Source: Patescibacteria group bacterium (GTDB taxonomy: Bacteria > Patescibacteriota > Microgenomatia > UBA1406 > GWC2-37-13). Taken from it: a stretch of 64,000 nt of DNA. The position numbers were made by a program, and so were the translations under genes. Below are positions 16,817-26,274 of the stretch, piece by piece. A model generated the notes under the pieces. That model saw nothing but the letters and a program-made list of their open reading frames with translations. It searched no databases and had not been told where the DNA came from. Where the stretch lies: contig BPJD01000005.1 in NCBI GenBank assembly GCA_026004435.1, positions 38,147-102,146 of the forward strand, given 5' to 3'. Numbering within the stretch: the stretch's first letter is position 1; every line of letters begins with the position of its first letter.

Positions 16817-18567
16817 ATGTTTTTTTTCAGTAAAAAAAATAATCAGAAAAAAAATAAAGAACCTTTAGGAAAACCAGCTTCAGATGTGCTGAAAAAGGGT
16901 ACTGTTTCGATTAAGGATCTGATAGCTCCACATTTTATTGAGGTTGATTTCAATCACATTAAGATTAATGATATGTTTTACAGAACAATCTTTGTTAGTG
17001 GTTATCCTCGCTATGCTAATCCAAACTGGTTAAGTTCATTAATTACTTTTGATCACCCTTTGTATATTTCCTTTTTTATTTATCCTACAGAAGCAGGAGA
17101 TGTTTTAGAACAGTTAAAGAAAAAGATAGCTGAGATGGAAGCAACAATAGATTCTCAGGTTAGAGAAGGCAAGGTTGTTGATCCTAATATTCAGGTGGCT
17201 TTAGATGATGCTTTATCTCTTCAGGCTGAGTTGGCTCGCGGAACAGAAAGGTTTTTTCAGTTCTGCTTTATACATAACTATTTCTGCTGAGTCAGAAAAA
17301 GAGCTTGAGAATATCGCACAGCAGTTAAGATCATTACTATCTTCTCTTTATATTATCTCTCATCCGGCAAGTCTTGCAGATGGAAGATGGTTTTAAGGCT
17401 ACTTTGCCTATGTTTAAAGATGATCTAAAGATCTTAAGAAATATGGATACAACCTCAATTGCCTATACTTTTCCATTTTCTACTGCAAGTTTAACCCAAA
17501 ACGAAGGTATTTTATATGGTGTTAATGCCAATGACAGTTCCTTAATTATTTTTGACAGGTTTAAACTTGAGAATGCCAACTCAGTTATTTTAGGTAAATC
17601 AGGAGGAGGAAAAAGTTTTTTAGTAAAACTTGAAGCCTTAAGATTGTTTGCTCAAGGAGTTGATATTATCATCATTGATCCTGAAAATGAGTACCAAAAA
17701 TTAGCGGAAAGCGTTGGCGGAGAGTTTGTTGAGTTTTCTATCTCCTCTGAAGCTAACATCAATCCCTTTGATCTTGATCCTGACTCTGCAGAAGAGGATG
17801 AGCTTCAGAATAAAATCTTGGATTTGCACTCTCTTATGAATGTAATAATGGGAGAGTTGTCTCCTACACAGGATGCTTTGCTTGATAAAGCTTTAGTTTT
17901 GACTTATCAACAAAAAGGCATTACCCTTGATCCAGAAACATTTAAAAACGAGTCGCCTATGCTTGAGGATCTGTATAAGGTTTTAATAGGAATGGAAACT
18001 CCAGAAGCAAAGGATTTGGCCGCTCGGCTTGAGAAGTTTGTCACAGGCTCAGCTGCAGGAATTTTAAACCAGAGATCCAACTTTGATCTTAAAAATCCAT
18101 TTACTGTTTTTGGCATTAGAGATCTTGAAGATAACTTAAGACCAGTGGCAATGTATATTGTTTTGGAGTACATATGGAACAAAATCAGAAAAGAAAAGAA
18201 AAAAAGAATACTTATAGTTGATGAGGCTTGGTACTTAATTAAAAACAAAGACTCAGGAGCTTACCTGCACTCATTTGCCAAAAGAGCAAGAAAGTATTTA
18301 CTGGGCTTGACTACAATAACACAAGATGTTGAGGATTTTTTGGCTACTCAAGAGGGTAAGGCAATTATTACCAACTCAAGTATGCAGATTATTTTAAAAC
18401 AATCAACTGCCTCAATTGAACAGATATCAAAAACTTTTTATCTTACTGGTGGAGAAAGACATTATTTGCTGTCTGCAGGTGTTGGCCAAGGTTTGTTTTT
18501 TGCCGGACAGTCGCATGTTGGTATTCAGGTAATTGCCAGTAGAGAGGAGCGAGAAATTATTGAATAA
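16817..18567 (+). pseudogene. VirB4-like secretion ATPase, interrupted by two frameshifts
   Basis: Three reading frames join to one VirB4 protein of about 582 aa if one base is dropped at each of two places. Frame 1 (16817 to ~17266) carries the N-domain ending in GTERFFQF; frame 2 resumes with LYITISAESEKEL up to ISHPAS; frame 3 (from ~17375) continues QMEDGFKATLP with Walker A (GKSGGGKS), the IDPENEYQKLAE segment and Walker B-like RILIVDEAWYLI. The suspected extra bases are in the T run at 17267-17269 and the TT at 17374-17375. VirB4 powers type IV secretion and pilus assembly. The downstream ATPase frame alone (397 aa) might still be made. Two sequencing errors are the main alternative. 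Confidence 0.8.
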
Positions 18568-18579
18568 ATTTAAATATTA

Positions 18580-19263
18580 ATGAAAAGATTTGTAATAGTT
18601 TTAGTCATAGGTTTTTTCTACACTGTTTTATTGGTTTCTAAGATCTATGCTGGTTATTTTTCATTTGAACAGCAGAATTTAACTGTTGGTGTAGGAGAAA
18701 GTTTTTCTGTAATAGTTAAGATTGATACTGAAAACACTGAAGTTGTTGGCGCTGAGGCTTTAATAGATTATGATAATGTTAAATTATCTGTAAACTCCAT
18801 ATCTAATCTGAATTTTTTTGATGAGTTCTCCTATGATATTATTGATCAAGGTATTTATATAACAGGAAGTTTTGTAGATATTCAACAGACTAAATCTGGC
18901 TCTGGTCAGTTTGCAAAGATTACTTTTACAGCTGAGGAGCCCGGCACTGTAACGCTTGAGTTTATCTGCGATCCCAATATCCTTGAGTCTAGCTCTATTT
19001 TTGACAGTAATACAGAAGAAACAATAGTTTGTAGTTCTAATCAAACTGCTGAGATCACAATAACAGGAGATTCTGGAAGTTCAGATAATAATCAGACGAA
19101 CACTGGATCAGACACTGGAAATATAACAAAAGGAGGTGTTGAGGAGTCTTCTACAGTAACTCAACTGCCAAAATCAGGCAGTGTTAATCTGTCTGTTTTT
19201 TATATGATGTTAGGTTTGTTGGCGTCTGGATTGGCTGTTGGTTTAAGAAATCTGTTAAAATAA
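18580..19263 (+). CDS. Cohesin-like surface protein with LPxTG-like C-terminal anchor
   Basis: The 227-aa protein starts with a signal peptide (residues 1-23). A cohesin-type beta-sandwich follows at ~25-155 (LTVGVGESFSVIVKI, ALIDYDNVKLSV, GQFAKITFTAEEPGTVTLEF), then a Ser/Thr/Asn-rich linker. The C-terminus has LPKSG, a hydrophobic stretch and a basic end, the layout of a sortase signal. No dockerin or sortase is seen in the window. It follows the VirB4 gene by 12 bases and may be part of that operon. A related protein is at 26275. Confidence 0.75.
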   Translation: MKRFVIVLVIGFFYTVLLVSKIYAGYFSFEQQNLTVGVGESFSVIVKIDTENTEVVGAEALIDYDNVKLSVNSISNLNFFDEFSYDIIDQGIYITGSFVDIQQTKSGSGQFAKITFTAEEPGTVTLEFICDPNILESSSIFDSNTEETIVCSSNQTAEITITGDSGSSDNNQTNTGSDTGNITKGGVEESSTVTQLPKSGSVNLSVFYMMLGLLASGLAVGLRNLLK

Positions 19264-19264
19264 T

Positions 19265-19462
19265 CTTTGCTATGAAAAACGCAGTATTTTATTAGGAATT
19301 TACATGCCATTTTTTGTCTGTTCTTATCTTGATGGAGATTTAAAATTAAGCGATGAGCATATCAATTATAAATGGGTAGACAAAACTAGTTATCAGACCC
19401 TTGATAAACAATCTTTTTTATTCAATGTTATAGAGTCTTATTTTAATTCTAATCAAGATTGA
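19265..19462 (+). pseudogene. Truncated NUDIX hydrolase remnant
   Basis: The frame directly after the cohesin-like gene reads through RSILLGIY, then (from ATG 19304) MPFFVCSYLDGD and EHINYKWVDKTS, ending at TGA 19460-19462. The EH-x-x-YKWV pattern resembles the C-terminal strand region of NUDIX hydrolases, but the NUDIX box itself is absent. Only about 52 codons follow the internal ATG. It looks like the tail of a deleted gene. Recognition is from a short pattern and could be wrong. Confidence 0.5.
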
Positions 19463-19511
19463 GACTTTAATTTTAAATAGGCTAAAATATATTTTACTGG
19501 TTCAGATAATC

Positions 19512-19541
19512 TTGACTTTAGATTTGTTTATGGTTTAATAT
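19512..19541 (+). promoter_or_regulatory. Promoter of the leucine leader/operon
   Basis: TTGACT (19512-19517) and TAATAT (19536-19541) are separated by 18 bases. The expected start near 19548 lies about six bases before the leader-peptide ATG. Confidence 0.55.
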
Positions 19542-19553
19542 TATTTACAAATT

Positions 19554-19616
19554 ATGGTTTTGCAAATAGATAATCAAAGTTTAGCTCTTCTTCTTAGCGC
19601 TGGTTTCAGGCGGTGA
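19554..19616 (+). CDS. leuL: Leucine leader peptide (20 aa)
   Basis: ATG at 19554 opens a 20-codon frame ending at TGA 19614-19616. Five of the 20 residues are leucine, and four are clustered at residues 10-14 (L-A-L-L-L; codons TTA, CTT, CTT, CTT). It lies just upstream of a terminator hairpin and the leuA start, as in classical leucine operon attenuators. Low charged Leu-tRNA would stall the ribosome on the cluster. No Shine-Dalgarno is seen, but the predicted mRNA start is only ~6 bases upstream. Confidence 0.75.
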   Translation: MVLQIDNQSLALLLSAGFRR

Positions 19617-19669
19617 GAAGTCTGTGAGCTAAATATTTAGTTTCTCCCGCCTGAAAGGCGGGTTTTTTT
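19581..19669 (+). promoter_or_regulatory. Transcription attenuator of the leu operon
   Basis: The terminator is CCCGCCT (19646-19652), loop GAA, AGGCGGG (19656-19662), then seven T residues. An alternative stem pairs TTTCAGGCGG (19604-19613) perfectly with CCGCCTGAAA (19647-19656) and would destroy the terminator. TTTCAGGCGG contains the last codons of the leader peptide, just before its stop. A ribosome reaching the stop would mask it and allow termination; one stalled at the Leu codons leaves it free. A further pairing, TTAGCTC (19581-19587) with GAGCTAA (19626-19632), is possible. Confidence 0.82.
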
Positions 19670-19672
19670 ATT

Positions 19673-20833
19673 ATGAAAAAGATTTTTGTTTTTGACACAA
19701 CATTAAGAGATGGCGAACAGGTTCCTGGTTGCCAGTTAAATACCAAAGAAAAATTGATTATTGCCGAACACTTAGAGCGTTTAGGTGTTGATGTTATTGA
19801 GGCAGGTTTTCCTATATCTTCACCTGGTGATTTTGAATCTGTTGTTTCTATATCTAAACAAGTTAAAAAGCCAGTTGTTTGCGCTTTAACCAGAGCTTTA
19901 AAACCAGATATTGATTGCGCTGTTGACGCTTTGAGGTTTGCTAAAAGAAAAAGAATTCATACAGGCATTGGAGCTTCAGATATTCATATTAAATATAAGT
20001 TTAGATCTAATAGGCAACAGATATTACTACAAGCTGTTTGGGCAGTAAAGTATGCAAAACAGTTTGTTGAAGATGTGGAGTTTTATGCTGAAGATGCTGG
20101 TAGAGCAGATAATGAGTTTTTGGCCAAAATGGTTCAGTCAGTTATTAAAGCTGGCGCCACAGTTGTAAATATTCCTGATACAACTGGTTACTGTCTGCCA
20201 GAGGAGTTTGGATCAAAAATCAAGTTTTTAATTGATAATGTGGATAATATACACAAAGCAATAATCTCGGTTCATTGTCACAATGATTTGGGTTTGGCTA
20301 CGGCCAATACTTTATCCGGGGTTTTAAACGGAGCTAGTCAGATTGAGACTACTATCAATGGCATTGGAGAAAGAGCTGGAAATGCGGCTATGGAAGAGAT
20401 CGTTATGATAATTAAAACCAAAAAACTAAAGTTCTATACAGATATTGATACTAAAAAGATTTATCAGACAAGTCAAATTGTTTCAAAACTAATGAATATG
20501 CCGATTCAAAAAAACAAAGCTATAGTTGGTAGGAATGCTTTTGCTCACTCATCTGGAATTCACCAGGATGGTGTTTTAAAGAGACGAGAGAACTATGAGA
20601 TTATTGATCCTAAAGATATAGGGTTGGACAGATCTCAAATTATTTTAACAGCAAGATCTGGAAGATCTGCTTTAAAATTTAGATTGCAGAGCCTTAATTA
20701 CAGGGTTGATGATACTACTTTAGATTTTATTTACAACGAGTTCTTAAAATTGGCAGATAGAATAAAGGAGGTTGATGATAGAAACTTAAGACAGTTAATG
20801 TTACAAATTAACAATCAAAACTATGAACACTAA
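19673..20833 (+). CDS. leuA: 2-isopropylmalate synthase lacking the C-terminal regulatory domain
   Basis: The TIM-barrel catalytic domain is complete: [13 protein letters not shown] with catalytic Arg, [12 protein letters not shown] with metal-binding His pair, [11 protein letters not shown], and [12 protein letters not shown] of the linker subdomain. It condenses acetyl-CoA with 2-oxoisovalerate, the first committed leucine step. At 386 aa it ends after the linker subdomain, whereas common LeuA is ~510-520 aa with a C-terminal leucine-binding dimer domain. Feedback inhibition by leucine is therefore probably absent. It overlaps the next gene by 11 bases. Homocitrate or citramalate synthase are less likely given the neighbours. 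Confidence 0.92.
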   Translation: MKKIFVFDTTLRDGEQVPGCQLNTKEKLIIAEHLERLGVDVIEAGFPISSPGDFESVVSISKQVKKPVVCALTRALKPDIDCAVDALRFAKRKRIHTGIGASDIHIKYKFRSNRQQILLQAVWAVKYAKQFVEDVEFYAEDAGRADNEFLAKMVQSVIKAGATVVNIPDTTGYCLPEEFGSKIKFLIDNVDNIHKAIISVHCHNDLGLATANTLSGVLNGASQIETTINGIGERAGNAAMEEIVMIIKTKKLKFYTDIDTKKIYQTSQIVSKLMNMPIQKNKAIVGRNAFAHSSGIHQDGVLKRRENYEIIDPKDIGLDRSQIILTARSGRSALKFRLQSLNYRVDDTTLDFIYNEFLKLADRIKEVDDRNLRQLMLQINNQNYEH

Positions 20834-22715
20834 AATATCTGGAGTTATAACCTCAATTTTCCCTGATGATGTAAACACAGATGATATTATTCCTGCCTGG
20901 ACTCTTCAGGAATCTACAGATCGGGAGTTTTTTGGCAAATATGCTTTTTCAAACTATGATAAAGATTTTGTTAATCGTTGTCAGCAGACTGATGACAATA
21001 TTATTGTGGCTGGTAAAAACTTTGGTTGTGGTTCATCGCGGGAACAGGCTGTTTATGCATTAATGTCAAATAATGTTAAGGCTGTCATTGCTTATTCTTA
21101 TCCTGATATTTTTTATAGAAACTGTCTCAACAATGGTTTGCCTGCGCTGATTATTGAGGACAAAATAAGCTGGAAGTCAAATAAATCAATTACAATTGAT
21201 CTAGAAAATAAAGTAATTCATTATGCAGATAAGAAGATAAAAATTAAAAACTCCGATGAAGATGTCAAAACCTTTATGTTTGGTGGTACTGTTGGCAGAA
21301 TTAGACAACATTTGATCTCTATACTAAATAAGGAAAACCAAAGAGTTGATTGGGTTTCTGCAAAAATAGTTAGCAAAAAACCGCAGACTATAGTTGAAAA
21401 AATAATCTCTGATCATCTTGGCAAACCGGTTTATGCTGGAGAAAAAGTTGATTTGCCGGTTGACATTCTGTTTTTTAATGAGGTTATTGCTCCTCCTGCT
21501 ATTAAAGATTTTCACTCAAACTTTTCAGATATTTTTAAGAAATATAAACAAAAACCAAAAGTGTTTGATAATAGAAGAATCTTTTTTATACCTGATCACA
21601 CAGTTCCATCATCTTCGGTTGCAGTCTCAGAAGGTATTGATTTAATGGAAAATTTTGCCAAAGAGCAAGGGGTGTATTGTTATAAAGAAGGCGATGGGAT
21701 TGAACATGTTGTTTTAATTGAAGACGGTTATATAGCTCCGGGAGAAATAGTTTTAGGAACAGATTCTCATACCTGCACCAATGGAGCTTTGAATGCTTTA
21801 GCCTTTGGAGTAGGCACAACAGATGCAACTTATGCTCTGGCAACAGGTTATCTTTATGATTTTCAGGTTCCAAATACCATTCGCTTTAATCTTTATGGTA
21901 AGTTTAAAAAAGGCGTTTATGGGAAAGATTTGATACTTTACTTAATCGGACAATTAGGCGTTGATGGAGCTTCTAAACGAGTTATTGAGTTCGGTGGTCC
22001 TGCTTTAAAAAATATAACTTTAGAACAAAGAATAACGATTTCAAATATGGCTGTTGAGATGGGTGCTAGAACAGGAATTTTTGAAGCAGATGAGGTAACC
22101 GATACTTATGTTAAAGACAGAGCAAAGTTTGCTTATAAAACCTATTCACCAGATAAAGACTGCTGTTACGAAAAAGTTATAGATGTTGATCTGTCAACTC
22201 TAGAGCCTTGTGTTGCTTTTCCTCATAAGCCTGGCAATGTCACTTTTATTTCAAATATTAAAAAGTATATGAAAGAGTCGCAGAAAAGCAAATCATTAGA
22301 TTTTGTTCCAGTTGATTCTTTAAAGATTACAGATGCTTTTTTAGGTGCTTGCACTAATGGCAGATATGAAGACTTTGTTGAGTCTGCAAAGATCTTAAAA
22401 GGAAAAAAAGTTCACCCTGAGGTTAACTTTGTTGTTATTCCTGCTTCAAGAAAGGTTTACAACAGACTGTTAAAAGAGGGTTATCTACAGATTTTTGCAG
22501 AGGCAGGAGCTAATATAGAGTCATCAAACTGCGGTCCTTGTTTTGGCAAGCATATGGGTGTTGTTGGCAGAGGAGCTCAGATGATCTCCTCTTCAAATCG
22601 TAATTATATTGGTAGAATGGGATCCAAAGAAGCAAAGATTTTCCTGGCGTCTCCAGCTACAGTTACAGCTTCAGCTGTTGCAGGTTATATAGTTGATCCT
22701 AGAAAGTACCTATGA
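20823..22715 (+). CDS. leuDC: Fused 3-isopropylmalate dehydratase, LeuD-LeuC order
   Basis: Residues ~1-165 are the small (swivel) subunit, with [12 protein letters not shown] and [11 protein letters not shown]. From ~175 to 630 comes the large aconitase-type subunit, with [22 protein letters not shown] and iron-sulfur ligands in LGACTNG and NCGPCFGKH (three Cys). The enzyme isomerises 2- to 3-isopropylmalate using a [4Fe-4S] cluster. LeuC and LeuD are normally separate; the fusion with the swivel domain first recalls AcnB domain order. It overlaps leuA by 11 bases and leuB by four, giving tight coupling. Acting on homologous substrates cannot be excluded. Confidence 0.9.
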   Translation: MNTKISGVITSIFPDDVNTDDIIPAWTLQESTDREFFGKYAFSNYDKDFVNRCQQTDDNIIVAGKNFGCGSSREQAVYALMSNNVKAVIAYSYPDIFYRNCLNNGLPALIIEDKISWKSNKSITIDLENKVIHYADKKIKIKNSDEDVKTFMFGGTVGRIRQHLISILNKENQRVDWVSAKIVSKKPQTIVEKIISDHLGKPVYAGEKVDLPVDILFFNEVIAPPAIKDFHSNFSDIFKKYKQKPKVFDNRRIFFIPDHTVPSSSVAVSEGIDLMENFAKEQGVYCYKEGDGIEHVVLIEDGYIAPGEIVLGTDSHTCTNGALNALAFGVGTTDATYALATGYLYDFQVPNTIRFNLYGKFKKGVYGKDLILYLIGQLGVDGASKRVIEFGGPALKNITLEQRITISNMAVEMGARTGIFEADEVTDTYVKDRAKFAYKTYSPDKDCCYEKVIDVDLSTLEPCVAFPHKPGNVTFISNIKKYMKESQKSKSLDFVPVDSLKITDAFLGACTNGRYEDFVESAKILKGKKVHPEVNFVVIPASRKVYNRLLKEGYLQIFAEAGANIESSNCGPCFGKHMGVVGRGAQMISSSNRNYIGRMGSKEAKIFLASPATVTASAVAGYIVDPRKYL

Positions 22716-23773
22716 AAAAAACAATAGCTGTACTGCCTGGTGATGGTATTGGTCCTGAAGTGGTAGAGGAAGCTGTCAAGGTTTTAAAGATTATCGCCAA
22801 AAGGTTTAATCATGAATTTGATTTTCAGTATGGTTTAATCGGTCATCAGGCAATAGTGAAAACAGGAAAGCCTTTGCCAGAGGAGACTGTTAATTTAATT
22901 CAAAACAGTTCTGCAATCCTTTTTGGAGCAATAGGAGACCCAATTTATGATAATAATCCTAACTTAAAGGTAAGGCCAGAACAAGGTTTGCTTGAGATGA
23001 GAAAAGTTTTGGGTTTGTATGCAAACTTAAGACCGGTTAAGGTTTATTCTGCTTTGATTGATCAGTCGCCACTGAAAAAAAAGATTATAGCAAACACTGA
23101 TTTCGTCGTTGTTAGAGAGCTTATTGGAGGCATTTATTTTGGAGAGAAAGGCTCAACTGAAAACAGTGCTTATGATACTTGCAGTTATTCTGTTGAGGAG
23201 ATAATAAGAGTTGGTAGAGTAGCTTTTGAGCTTGCAGTAAAAAGAAAAAATAAAGTTACTTTAGTTGATAAAGCAAATGTATTAGAGACTTCAAAGCTCT
23301 GGAGAAAAACAATTCAAGCATTGCACAAAGATTATCCTGATGTAAGTTTAGAAATGATGTATGTAGATAATGCCGCAATGCAGATAATAAGAAACCCTAG
23401 TCAGTTTGATGTAATTTTGACAGAGAATATGTTTGGAGATATCTTAACAGATGAAGCCTCTGTGATTACAGGTTCTATTGGTATGCTTCCTTCTGCTTCT
23501 ATAGGTCAAAAAACAGCTCTTTATGAACCAATTCATGGTTCATATCCTCAGGCAGTTGGTAAGCATATTGCCAACCCAATCGGAGCTATTTTATCTGCAG
23601 CTCTGCTTTTAGATATTAGTTTTAATCTTAAAAAAGAAGCGAAACTAATAGAAAAAGCTATCACTAATGTTTTGAGTAAGGGTTTTGGCACCTGTGATAT
23701 AAACTCGGTTGATCCTGTTTCAACGCAGGAACTTGGAAAACTTATAAGAGATGAGATAAAGAATTTTAGTTAA
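22712..23773 (+). CDS. leuB: 3-isopropylmalate dehydrogenase
   Basis: The 353-aa protein matches LeuB: LPGDGIGPEVV at the N-terminus, substrate-binding LLEMRKVLGLYANLRP, RELIGGIYFGEKG, catalytic Lys in LVDKANVLETS, metal site TENMFGDILTDEAS, and the NAD-binding YEPIHGSYPQAVGK. It oxidises and decarboxylates 3-isopropylmalate to 2-oxoisocaproate, the direct precursor of leucine. It is the last gene of the leu operon and overlaps leuDC by four bases. No transaminase is in the operon; the one at 14157 could serve but that is a guess. Confidence 0.95.
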   Translation: MKKTIAVLPGDGIGPEVVEEAVKVLKIIAKRFNHEFDFQYGLIGHQAIVKTGKPLPEETVNLIQNSSAILFGAIGDPIYDNNPNLKVRPEQGLLEMRKVLGLYANLRPVKVYSALIDQSPLKKKIIANTDFVVVRELIGGIYFGEKGSTENSAYDTCSYSVEEIIRVGRVAFELAVKRKNKVTLVDKANVLETSKLWRKTIQALHKDYPDVSLEMMYVDNAAMQIIRNPSQFDVILTENMFGDILTDEASVITGSIGMLPSASIGQKTALYEPIHGSYPQAVGKHIANPIGAILSAALLLDISFNLKKEAKLIEKAITNVLSKGFGTCDINSVDPVSTQELGKLIRDEIKNFS

Positions 23774-23887
23774 TCTCAGTTTTATATTTAATCTGATCTG
23801 TTAAGTCTGTAGGATCTTTTAGCCCTCGGTTAAGGTTATTTATTTTAGTTGTTGTCTTTAAATTGTTTAATTGTAGATTTCAACTTT

Positions 23888-23999
23888 TAAAAACTAAGAA
23901 GTTCAGCAGTTTTTAGTTAATGGATCAATCAATTGCCTTATTTTAAAAACTGGCAATATTAAAAGCCAACATAAACTCTTGACAGTTGGTTTTTTTTTG
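23888..23999 (+). terminator. Tandem terminator-like hairpins after leuB
   Basis: TAAAAACT (23888-23895) pairs perfectly with AGTTTTTA (23908-23915). Further on, CCAAC (23966-23970) pairs with GTTGG (23985-23989) and is followed by nine T residues. The second is the better intrinsic terminator. The surrounding 23774-24014 gap shows no gene. Confidence 0.6.
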
Positions 24000-24014
24000 T
24001 TTATGCTTAATTTT

Positions 24015-26090
24015 ATGAAAAGATTGTTGGTTTCATTTGCTTTATTTGTTTTTGTTTTATTTGCTTTTGTTGTTTTAGCTACAGCTCAGGAAGAAGTTGC
24101 TCAAAACACTCAGACTGGAAATAATCAGCCTCGAGCTATTGGCTACGGTTCAATCTGTCTGAGGCCAGTTGAGTTTGCTGAAAACAGTTGCCCTGATAAT
24201 AGGCCAGCAGGAGTTAATTGTACTATGCCAGCTCCTGACAGCAACACTTTTCCAAGCGGAAATATTGATCATGCTGTTAGAATAAGGAATACTCCAGAGT
24301 CAAAATTTCCGCTTGATCAAGACATCTATATTGTAGGTTGTGTTTTTGAGAATGACAGTTATGTTTGTTCACCTGGTTTGTCTGATAAAAGCAAGAATGC
24401 AGATAATATCAAGGCTGAGTTGGCTCGGTTGGGTTTTATTATTAGATCAGGCCAGACAGATAATTTAGATACACATCAATTTGAACTTCAGAAAGGTAAA
24501 ACTAACCCTATAATCACTAAGGACGGCAATATTGATTTAATTGTAAGAAGTTACACAGCTGATGGTAGCGGTCATGCTTTTTTTGGTATCTATGAAAAAA
24601 AACCAAACAATATAGGAGATGGCTCAAACCGAACTCCTCAGTTAGAACAGATTAATTTTAAGCAGGCAGCAGTTGATTGCGCTGATATTTTTTGGGATCC
24701 AGAAGGTTATGTGTTTGATGCCAAAACTTTAATGCCAATACCTAATATTGATGTTTATATTTACTCTGTTAAGGGTTCACAGATAATTCCTGTTGCAAGC
24801 AGGCCGGGATTTGATAATCCGTTTAAAACTGTTTGGGATGGTTCATTCTTTTTTTATGTTGAACCGGATATTTATACCTTAGATATTCAGTCTGACAGCT
24901 ATGAATTTCCTGTAGATATTACTCAGGTTAATCCTCAATTTAGGAACTCAGATCATGGTTATAAATGCGATGTGCCCGGTTATGATCTGTATACAGACAG
25001 ACTTCAGTTAGATGAAACAAAAGGTAAGATGATTCGTTGCGATATTCCTTTGTTGTCTAAAAATTCAGGACAAACACAGACTGTTAGAAGTTATATGATT
25101 TTCAACCAAGCGCTTGCTGCCGAAGAAACAAAAACAAAGGTTTCGGCAAATGTCTGGCCTTTGAACGCCAGTTTCTCTGTTATTCAAGAAAATGAGTTTG
25201 GTTATCAGACTGTTTTGGCTACAGCAAGGGCTGAAAAAGGAGGGTTTACTGTTATTATTAATAATTCTTTAATTAATCCTGAACTGCCTCTTTATATAGT
25301 TCTCAGCTCAACAGTAAATAAAACCTCAGTTACAGAAACCAATCAAACAGCAGATAAACAAGATAATCAGCAAAACAATGGATCAGAGCAAGGCTCAGAT
25401 AATACCCAGTTTACTCCAGGATCTCCTTTGTTAAACTGGATTAAAAACCTAGTGTCCAAAGCTTTTAGTCTTAATGTATCTGCTCAGACAAATGACAGTT
25501 TTGATAGGTTTTCTGCAAGACCTATGTATCCTGTTTTGCAGTATTTAGAAGGAGTAGCTTATGATGATTCAAATAACCCTATTCCTAATGCAGTTATTAA
25601 GATAATTGATAAAGCCAGCAATCAAGAGATCTTAAGAGTCCAGGCAGATGAAAACGGATTCTTTAAAATTCCTCCTGCCTATTTGCCAATGTTTGAGTAT
25701 TATTTGAATATAGAAGCTTCAGATGGCAGAACCTTTGCTTATACAACTACAGAGTTTGTTAATATGAATAAAGATTATTTAAACACAGTCAAGTTAGACT
25801 TAGTCAGAGCGAGAAGAAATGGTGTCCAGATTCCAGAGTATGAGGGTGACTCAGGTCAGGTTACAATCACAGCTAATAATAATCAGATGCAGGCAAATGA
25901 GACTCCAGCTGCCTATGATAATAAAAAAACACAAGAAACTCCTATTGATAAGGAAAAGGATAAAGATAGTGAAGAAACCAATCTTAATCAAAGTTTGTTA
26001 ATTGGTGTGATACTACTGCTGTTTATTTTATCTGTTGTAGGCTTGGTTATGATTCTTTATATTTATAAACTGCGTAAGTTAGAGGAATAA
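24015..26090 (+). CDS. Large surface protein with carboxypeptidase-regulatory-like domains and C-terminal anchor
   Basis: The 691-aa protein has a signal peptide (residues ~1-25), several cysteines in the N-terminal third, and two segments with the CarboxypepD_reg pattern (~225-310, with PIPNIDVYIYSV; ~520-600, with PIPNAVIKIIDKASN). A charged linker precedes a single C-terminal helix (~665-690) and a short basic tail. Start 24015 (MKRLLVSF) is preferred over an upstream in-frame start, since TATGCT at 24002-24007 ends seven bases before it. It is probably membrane-anchored and exposed. Function unknown. Confidence 0.72.
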   Translation: MKRLLVSFALFVFVLFAFVVLATAQEEVAQNTQTGNNQPRAIGYGSICLRPVEFAENSCPDNRPAGVNCTMPAPDSNTFPSGNIDHAVRIRNTPESKFPLDQDIYIVGCVFENDSYVCSPGLSDKSKNADNIKAELARLGFIIRSGQTDNLDTHQFELQKGKTNPIITKDGNIDLIVRSYTADGSGHAFFGIYEKKPNNIGDGSNRTPQLEQINFKQAAVDCADIFWDPEGYVFDAKTLMPIPNIDVYIYSVKGSQIIPVASRPGFDNPFKTVWDGSFFFYVEPDIYTLDIQSDSYEFPVDITQVNPQFRNSDHGYKCDVPGYDLYTDRLQLDETKGKMIRCDIPLLSKNSGQTQTVRSYMIFNQALAAEETKTKVSANVWPLNASFSVIQENEFGYQTVLATARAEKGGFTVIINNSLINPELPLYIVLSSTVNKTSVTETNQTADKQDNQQNNGSEQGSDNTQFTPGSPLLNWIKNLVSKAFSLNVSAQTNDSFDRFSARPMYPVLQYLEGVAYDDSNNPIPNAVIKIIDKASNQEILRVQADENGFFKIPPAYLPMFEYYLNIEASDGRTFAYTTTEFVNMNKDYLNTVKLDLVRARRNGVQIPEYEGDSGQVTITANNNQMQANETPAAYDNKKTQETPIDKEKDKDSEETNLNQSLLIGVILLLFILSVVGLVMILYIYKLRKLEE

Positions 26091-26274
26091 TTAATACCAA
26101 ATACCAAGCTGAATTCGTCTTGTCTTTGTCTTCAGTTTTATGGCTTAAGTTTTTCTGAGGCTAATCAACCAGTATTATATCTTATAAACTGGCATTACTA
26201 AATAACATACATAATCTTAACTAAAAAGGATGAGTATTATTTGACTAATTTAGAGTTAATGTATGGTTAAAAGC

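Noticed and set aside
16817..17396. Programmed frameshifting in VirB4
   Set aside because: Two separate same-direction shifts would be needed, and neither site has a recognised slippery sequence with a stimulatory structure; mutation or sequence error is simpler.
19554..19672. T-box riboswitch before leuA
   Set aside because: No conserved T-box sequence or specifier stem is seen; the leader peptide with Leu codons explains the structure.
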